Shown: positions 60,713-64,000 of the stretch, in pieces | How the letters are laid out: each line of letters starts with the position of its first letter | How positions within the stretch are numbered: position 1 is the stretch's first letter | Origin: JBBROS01 sp963752225 | Lineage (GTDB): Bacteria > Pseudomonadota > Alphaproteobacteria > Acetobacterales > Acetobacteraceae | Assembly: GCA_963752225.1 (NCBI GenBank) | Contig: CAVVXS010000009.1 | Coordinates: forward strand, 186,001-250,000 | Direction: 5' to 3' | Length of the DNA stretch: 64,000 bases | Notes under the pieces: model-generated | The model's input: only the letters and a program-made list of their open reading frames with translations | The model's database searches: none | Told to the model about the DNA's origin: nothing | Translations under genes and position numbers: made by a program

Positions 60713-61663
60713 TCAGCGTGTGTGCCGGAACCGCTCCACCGCCGAAACCAGCGCCCGCCGCACCCCGGGCTCCAGCGCCGAGTGGCCGGCGTCGGGGATG
60801 ACGGTCAGCCGCGCCGATGGCCAGGACGCGGCCAGCTCGAACGCGGTGCGGGCCGGGCACACCATGTCGTAGCGCCCCTGCACGATCTCGGCCGGCAGAT
60901 GGCCGATCGCGTGCATGCCGCCGAGCAGCCCGCCTTCCGGCAGGAACAGGTCGTGGGCGAAGTAATGCGCCTCGATCCGCGCCAGGCCGAGGGCAGTGCG
61001 GTCCTGCGCAAAGCTGCTGACGGTGTCGGGACTCGGCAGCAAGGTGCTGCACGACCCTTCGTAAACCGACCAGGCGCGCGCCGCCGCCATGTGGATGGCC
61101 GGGTCGGAATGCGTCAGGCGGCGAAGGTAGCCGCCCAGCACGTCGTGGCGCTCCTCCGGCAGCAGATGGCCGACAAAGGCCGCGTGGGCGTCGGGAAAGA
61201 TCGCGGCCAGGCCGTGCAGGAACCAGTCCACCTCCGCCCGCCGCCCGAGGAACACGCCGCGCAGCACCAGACCGCGCACCCGATCGGCATTCGCCTGCGC
61301 GTAGGCCAGGGCCAGCGTGCTGCCCCAGGAGCCGCCGAACAGCAGCCAGCGCTCGATGCCGAGATGCCGCCGCAGCATCTCGATGTCGCCGACCAGGTCG
61401 GGGGTGGTGTTCTGCGCCAGGCTGCCGAGCGGGCGGGAACGGCCGGCGCCGCGCTGGTCGAAGATGACGACGCGCCAGAATTGCGGGTCGAAGAACCGGC
61501 GATGCACCGCCCCGGCCCCGGCGCCGGGGCCGCCATGCAGGAACAGCACCGGCTGCCCGCGGGGATTGCCGACCTGCTCCCAATACATCACATGGCCGCC
61601 GGGCAGCGGCATGTAGCCGGTCTCGAACGGTCCGATTTCGGGGAACAGGTCGCCGCGGGGCAT
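60713..61663 (-). CDS. pip: Prolyl aminopeptidase
   Basis: 316 residues of the alpha/beta-hydrolase S33 family, removing N-terminal proline. HGGPGAGAGAVHRRFFDPQF is the cap/oxyanion region, the nucleophile Ser is in LFGGSWGSTLALAYAQ, and the catalytic His lies in PDAGHSALEPG. It starts MPRGDLFPEIGPFETGYMPL, as usual for Pip. ATG 61663 chosen; 61687 is also open. It precedes ltnD on the same strand with a 76-bp gap. Confidence 0.93.
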   Translation of the reverse strand: MPRGDLFPEIGPFETGYMPLPGGHVMYWEQVGNPRGQPVLFLHGGPGAGAGAVHRRFFDPQFWRVVIFDQRGAGRSRPLGSLAQNTTPDLVGDIEMLRRHLGIERWLLFGGSWGSTLALAYAQANADRVRGLVLRGVFLGRRAEVDWFLHGLAAIFPDAHAAFVGHLLPEERHDVLGGYLRRLTHSDPAIHMAAARAWSVYEGSCSTLLPSPDTVSSFAQDRTALGLARIEAHYFAHDLFLPEGGLLGGMHAIGHLPAEIVQGRYDMVCPARTAFELAASWPSARLTVIPDAGHSALEPGVRRALVSAVERFRHTR

Positions 61664-61727
61664 GCTGAGAGAATACACGCCGCCCACGACGGACGGAACC
61701 GCCCGGAGCCGCGCAGGAGGATTGTGA

Positions 61728-62087
61728 ATGCAGGTTGTGAAACTTTGGGTCGTGTTCGGGGCGCTGGCCGGCGCGCTGTCCGTGGCCGCCGCCGCCTATG
61801 CCGCGCACGCGCCGCTCGACCCGGCGCGGGCCCGATCGCTGGCGAGCGCGGTGCAGATGGGGGGGTGGCACGCCTTGGCCCTGGTCGCGGTCGGCCTGCT
61901 CGGCGTGGCCGGCGGCTGGGCGACGCACCTGGCCGGGGCGTTGTTCTTGCTGGGCCTGCTGCTGTTCTGCGGCGCCGTCTACGTGCCGCTGTTCGGCGGC
62001 CCGTCGCTGGGCATGACGGCGCCGGTCGGCGGCACCATGCTGATCGCCGGGTGGGTCGTCTTCGCCATCGCCGCGCTGCGCGCCTGA
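61728..62087 (+). CDS. DUF423 family small membrane protein
   Basis: 119 residues with four transmembrane segments; the N-terminal LWVVFGALAGALSVAAAAYA AHAP is the YgdD/DUF423 hallmark, followed by SLASAVQMGGWHALALVAVG. GGAGGA precedes the ATG. Function unknown. Convergent with the two-repeat secreted protein. Confidence 0.88.
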   Translation: MQVVKLWVVFGALAGALSVAAAAYAAHAPLDPARARSLASAVQMGGWHALALVAVGLLGVAGGWATHLAGALFLLGLLLFCGAVYVPLFGGPSLGMTAPVGGTMLIAGWVVFAIAALRA

Positions 62088-62112
62088 CCGCGGCGGGACG
62101 CCGGGGCCGCGG

Positions 62113-62743
62113 CTAAGGCACCCGCAGGTCCGTGATGGCGCACAGGTTCAGCCGGCGCTTTTCGGTCGCCTCGCCGTCCGCGAACACCGCCCGCACGTCG
62201 GTACTGGCACTCGCCGCGCGGCAGCCGGACCACCCGCGTCGAACCGGCCGGCACGGTGTCGTCCCCCAGCCGGTCCCGCCCCCAATCGTCGTTGCCGGAC
62301 GCGCTCACGTAGAGTTCGTTCAGCTCCGCACGGCTGCGGTTGATCAGACGAAAGGACGGGTCGTCGGCCTCCGCCTGCCCCGCCGCGGCGCCGCGCGGGT
62401 TGCCGGAGCGGCCCACGGGGAAGGCGACCGAGTCGACCCGGCACACATCCAGTTGGCGCCGCTCCTCGGGCTTGCCATCGGCATAGACCACCCGCACGTC
62501 GTAGGTGCAGCCGCTGCCCGCCGGCAACCGGACCGGGAAGGTCTGCCCCGGCGGCAGGAAGCTCTGTGCCAGCCGGTCCCGTCCCCACCGGTCCACCCCG
62601 GTCGGCGTCGCATACACTTCGTTGATCGCCTGGTCCGACCGGTTCACCAGGTTGAACGACGGGTTGGCCGGTTGCCCGACCGCCGCACCGGTGACGAGCG
62701 CCGCCAGGGCGCCGAACAACGCAACAACCAGGAATAGGCGCAT
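62113..62743 (-). pseudogene. Secreted protein with two tandem repeats, single-base frameshift
   Basis: Signal peptide (RLFLVVALFGALAALVTGAA), then two homologous units of about 80 residues. Unit 1 runs PSFNLVNRSDQAINEVYATP, then WGRDRL and DVRVVYADGKPEERRQLDVC. Unit 2 is PSFRLINRSRAELNELYVSA, WGRDRL and, after the break, DVRAVFADGEATEKRRLNLC. One extra C (62200/62201, TACCGACGTG for TACGACGTG) shifts the frame inside unit 2; without it the protein ends LCAITDLRVP at 62113, about 209 residues. The family is unrecognised; each unit has the look of a small beta domain. Confidence 0.72.
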
Positions 62744-62792
62744 CGATCGGCTCGCGTGACGTCGATCCATGGTAGATCGTGCCTGGCCGGCT

Positions 62793-63845
62793 TTACCAGC
62801 GCCCGACCGGGTGCCGGGCGGCGCGGCCGACCACGAAGGCGGTCCAGGCCAGCTGCGGCGGCAGCACCAGCAGCGGCGCCGCCGCCTTGGCCCAGCCCGC
62901 CGCCCCCAGGAACACGACGCAGCACGCCCCGCCCCAAAGCACGAACCCCCAATGGATCAGCGTCACCGCCGGGACCGGCAGCCCTGATCGCTGGGCGATC
63001 TGGTACAGGTGGCCGCGGTGCGGCTGCGTCACCCGATCGCCGGCCGCGAACCGGCGGACCAAGGTGAACGCCACGTCGTAGAGCACGCCGAACAGCAGCA
63101 TCGGCACCAGCAGCGCCGACAGCTCGACCCCCTGGAACCGCCCCGCCGCGACCGCCAGGACCGCCAGCACAAAGCCGCAGAACTGGCTGCCGACGTCGCC
63201 CATGAAGATACGGGCGCGGGGAAAGTTGAACGGCAGGAAGCCCGCCAGCCCGGCCGCCAGCAGCAGGCTGGCGAAATACACGAACCAACCGCCATGCGCC
63301 GCCGCGATCGCCGCAAGGATCAGCGCCGCAAGCGCCGAAACGCCGGCCGCCAAGCCGTTCAGCCCGTCGATGAAGTTCATCGCATTGGTGGTGAACAGGA
63401 TCCAGGCCAGCGTCGCCGCAGCCCCCACCCAGCCGAGCTCGACCGCGCCCCGCACCGGCAGGTTGACGGCCGCCACATACAACCCGCTGCCGACCGCGAG
63501 CAGCGCCGCGAACACCTGCGCCAGGAGCTTCACCCAGAACGGCCACACCCTGGTGTCGTCCAGGTAGGCGACGGCGGCGATTGCGACCGACGCCAGGATC
63601 ACGCCGCGGAAATAACCGTCCGCCAGCCGGGAGAACTCGGCGAACGCATACAGCAGCACGATGCCGGCCAGGAACGCCGCGACCACGCCCACTCCGCCGC
63701 CCTTCGGCACCGGCCGCGTGTGCACCTTGCGCGCGTCGGGGTCGTCCATCACGCCGACGCCGATCATGCCCCGCACCACCGCCGCCGACAGCCCGGCCAG
63801 CGCCATGCAGAATACCAGGTGGGTCAGCATGGCTTGCGGGGTCAC
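62793..63845 (-). CDS. Undecaprenyl-phosphate glycosylphosphotransferase, WecA/MraY family
   Basis: 350 residues with about ten transmembrane helices. MraY/WecA motifs are DDPDARKVHTRPVPKGGGVG, the aspartate loop NAMNFIDGLNGLAAG and FMGDVGSQFCG, and the His-containing PHRGHLYQIA loop. It starts a lipid-linked glycan by moving a sugar-1-phosphate to undecaprenyl phosphate. GTG 63845 is the start. A divergent gene beginning at 63922 looks like a nucleotide-sugar dehydratase, so a polysaccharide locus probably continues past the right edge. Confidence 0.9.
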   Translation of the reverse strand: MTPQAMLTHLVFCMALAGLSAAVVRGMIGVGVMDDPDARKVHTRPVPKGGGVGVVAAFLAGIVLLYAFAEFSRLADGYFRGVILASVAIAAVAYLDDTRVWPFWVKLLAQVFAALLAVGSGLYVAAVNLPVRGAVELGWVGAAATLAWILFTTNAMNFIDGLNGLAAGVSALAALILAAIAAAHGGWFVYFASLLLAAGLAGFLPFNFPRARIFMGDVGSQFCGFVLAVLAVAAGRFQGVELSALLVPMLLFGVLYDVAFTLVRRFAAGDRVTQPHRGHLYQIAQRSGLPVPAVTLIHWGFVLWGGACCVVFLGAAGWAKAAAPLLVLPPQLAWTAFVVGRAARHPVGRW

Positions 63846-63921
63846 GGCGCCTGCGTCGGTTTGGGGGGCGGAGTGGGGGTGGGGTGCGAAACCGGGGGAG
63901 AGCGGCTATAGGGTCGGGACG

Positions 63922-64000
63922 ATGGCCCTGCAACGCCCGCGCAAGATCAACCGCATCTTCGTCAACGTCCTGACCGATGGCGCACTTGCGGCCGTGGCGA
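63922..64000 (+). CDS. N-terminus of a probable polysaccharide biosynthesis (CapD/FlaA1-like) protein, cut off
   Basis: Only 26 codons are visible, beginning MALQRPRKINRIFVNVLTDG. A basic start followed by the beginning of a hydrophobic helix (ALAAVA) suggests a membrane-anchored nucleotide-sugar epimerase/dehydratase, given the divergent WecA-like gene. The assignment rests on context. Confidence 0.4.
   Translation, partial: MALQRPRKINRIFVNVLTDGALAAVA

Overview
The window reads as chromosome of a very GC-rich, anoxygenic phototrophic alphaproteobacterium, most likely Acetobacteraceae/Rhodospirillales. The indicators are codon use saturated with G/C at third positions, a purple-bacterial type II reaction centre (pufL, pufM, tetrahaem pufC, puhA, puhB), a cytochrome bo3-type ubiquinol oxidase, and the helicase-hslR-fdxA-carD gene order familiar from alphaproteobacteria. 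Genes are densely packed with many 1-8 bp overlaps. No gene-free stretch exceeds about 300 bases (the longest is about 200, at 36842-37040). I see no rRNA, tRNA, CRISPR array, integrase or insertion sequence.

Layout. 1-3858: a COG0523 GTPase (cut off), an O-antigen-ligase-like membrane protein, a GT4 glycosyltransferase and a frameshifted glutathione transferase, overlapping head to tail on the minus strand. 3931-9294: two class III aminotransferases, a solute-binding-like protein, a secreted cupin-like protein and O-acetylhomoserine sulfhydrylase. 9420-18414: M16 peptidase, sulfotransferase next to a kinase/nucleotidyltransferase fusion, an ABC-F protein, an alpha/beta hydrolase and an SH3-like secreted protein. 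18495-24778: the photosynthetic cassette pufL-pufM-pufC-puhA-puhB, followed 32 bp later by minC-minD-minE. 24839-30725: MFS transporter, amidase, sensor kinase, metallophosphoesterase. 31091-35451: cyoABCD and a small membrane protein. 35540-44346: envelope proteins, an ExeA-like ATPase, a DNA glycosylase/PAP2 in-frame fusion, thpR, and the tesA/ybbA/ybbP group. 44474-51036: BI-1 protein, carD, fdxA, hslR, Suv3-like helicase, M17 aminopeptidase. 51180-64000: MarR regulator, orphan ABC permease pair, RlmM-like methyltransferase, a beta-helix/CBM adhesin-like protein, an atzF-hydrolase-ltnD-pip group, a DUF423 protein, and the start of a polysaccharide locus.

The most interesting element is the reaction-centre cassette. 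L, M, C and H subunits plus the PuhB assembly factor are encoded in one tightly overlapping run. There are no light-harvesting pufBA genes upstream and no bacteriochlorophyll genes in the window. An exact TGTC-N10-GACA (PpsR/CrtJ-type) site sits between pufL and a divergent SH3 gene. Usually puhA and puhB lie in a separate bch-linked operon. The Fe and bacteriochlorophyll ligands are intact, and the QB-site acid pattern (Ser at L213, Glu at M44) is unlike Rhodobacter.

A caution on sequence quality: four genes (GST, minC, the M17 peptidase, and a two-repeat secreted protein) are each broken by a single extra base. Removing one base restores a full family-length product in each case, so consensus errors are as likely as true pseudogenes.
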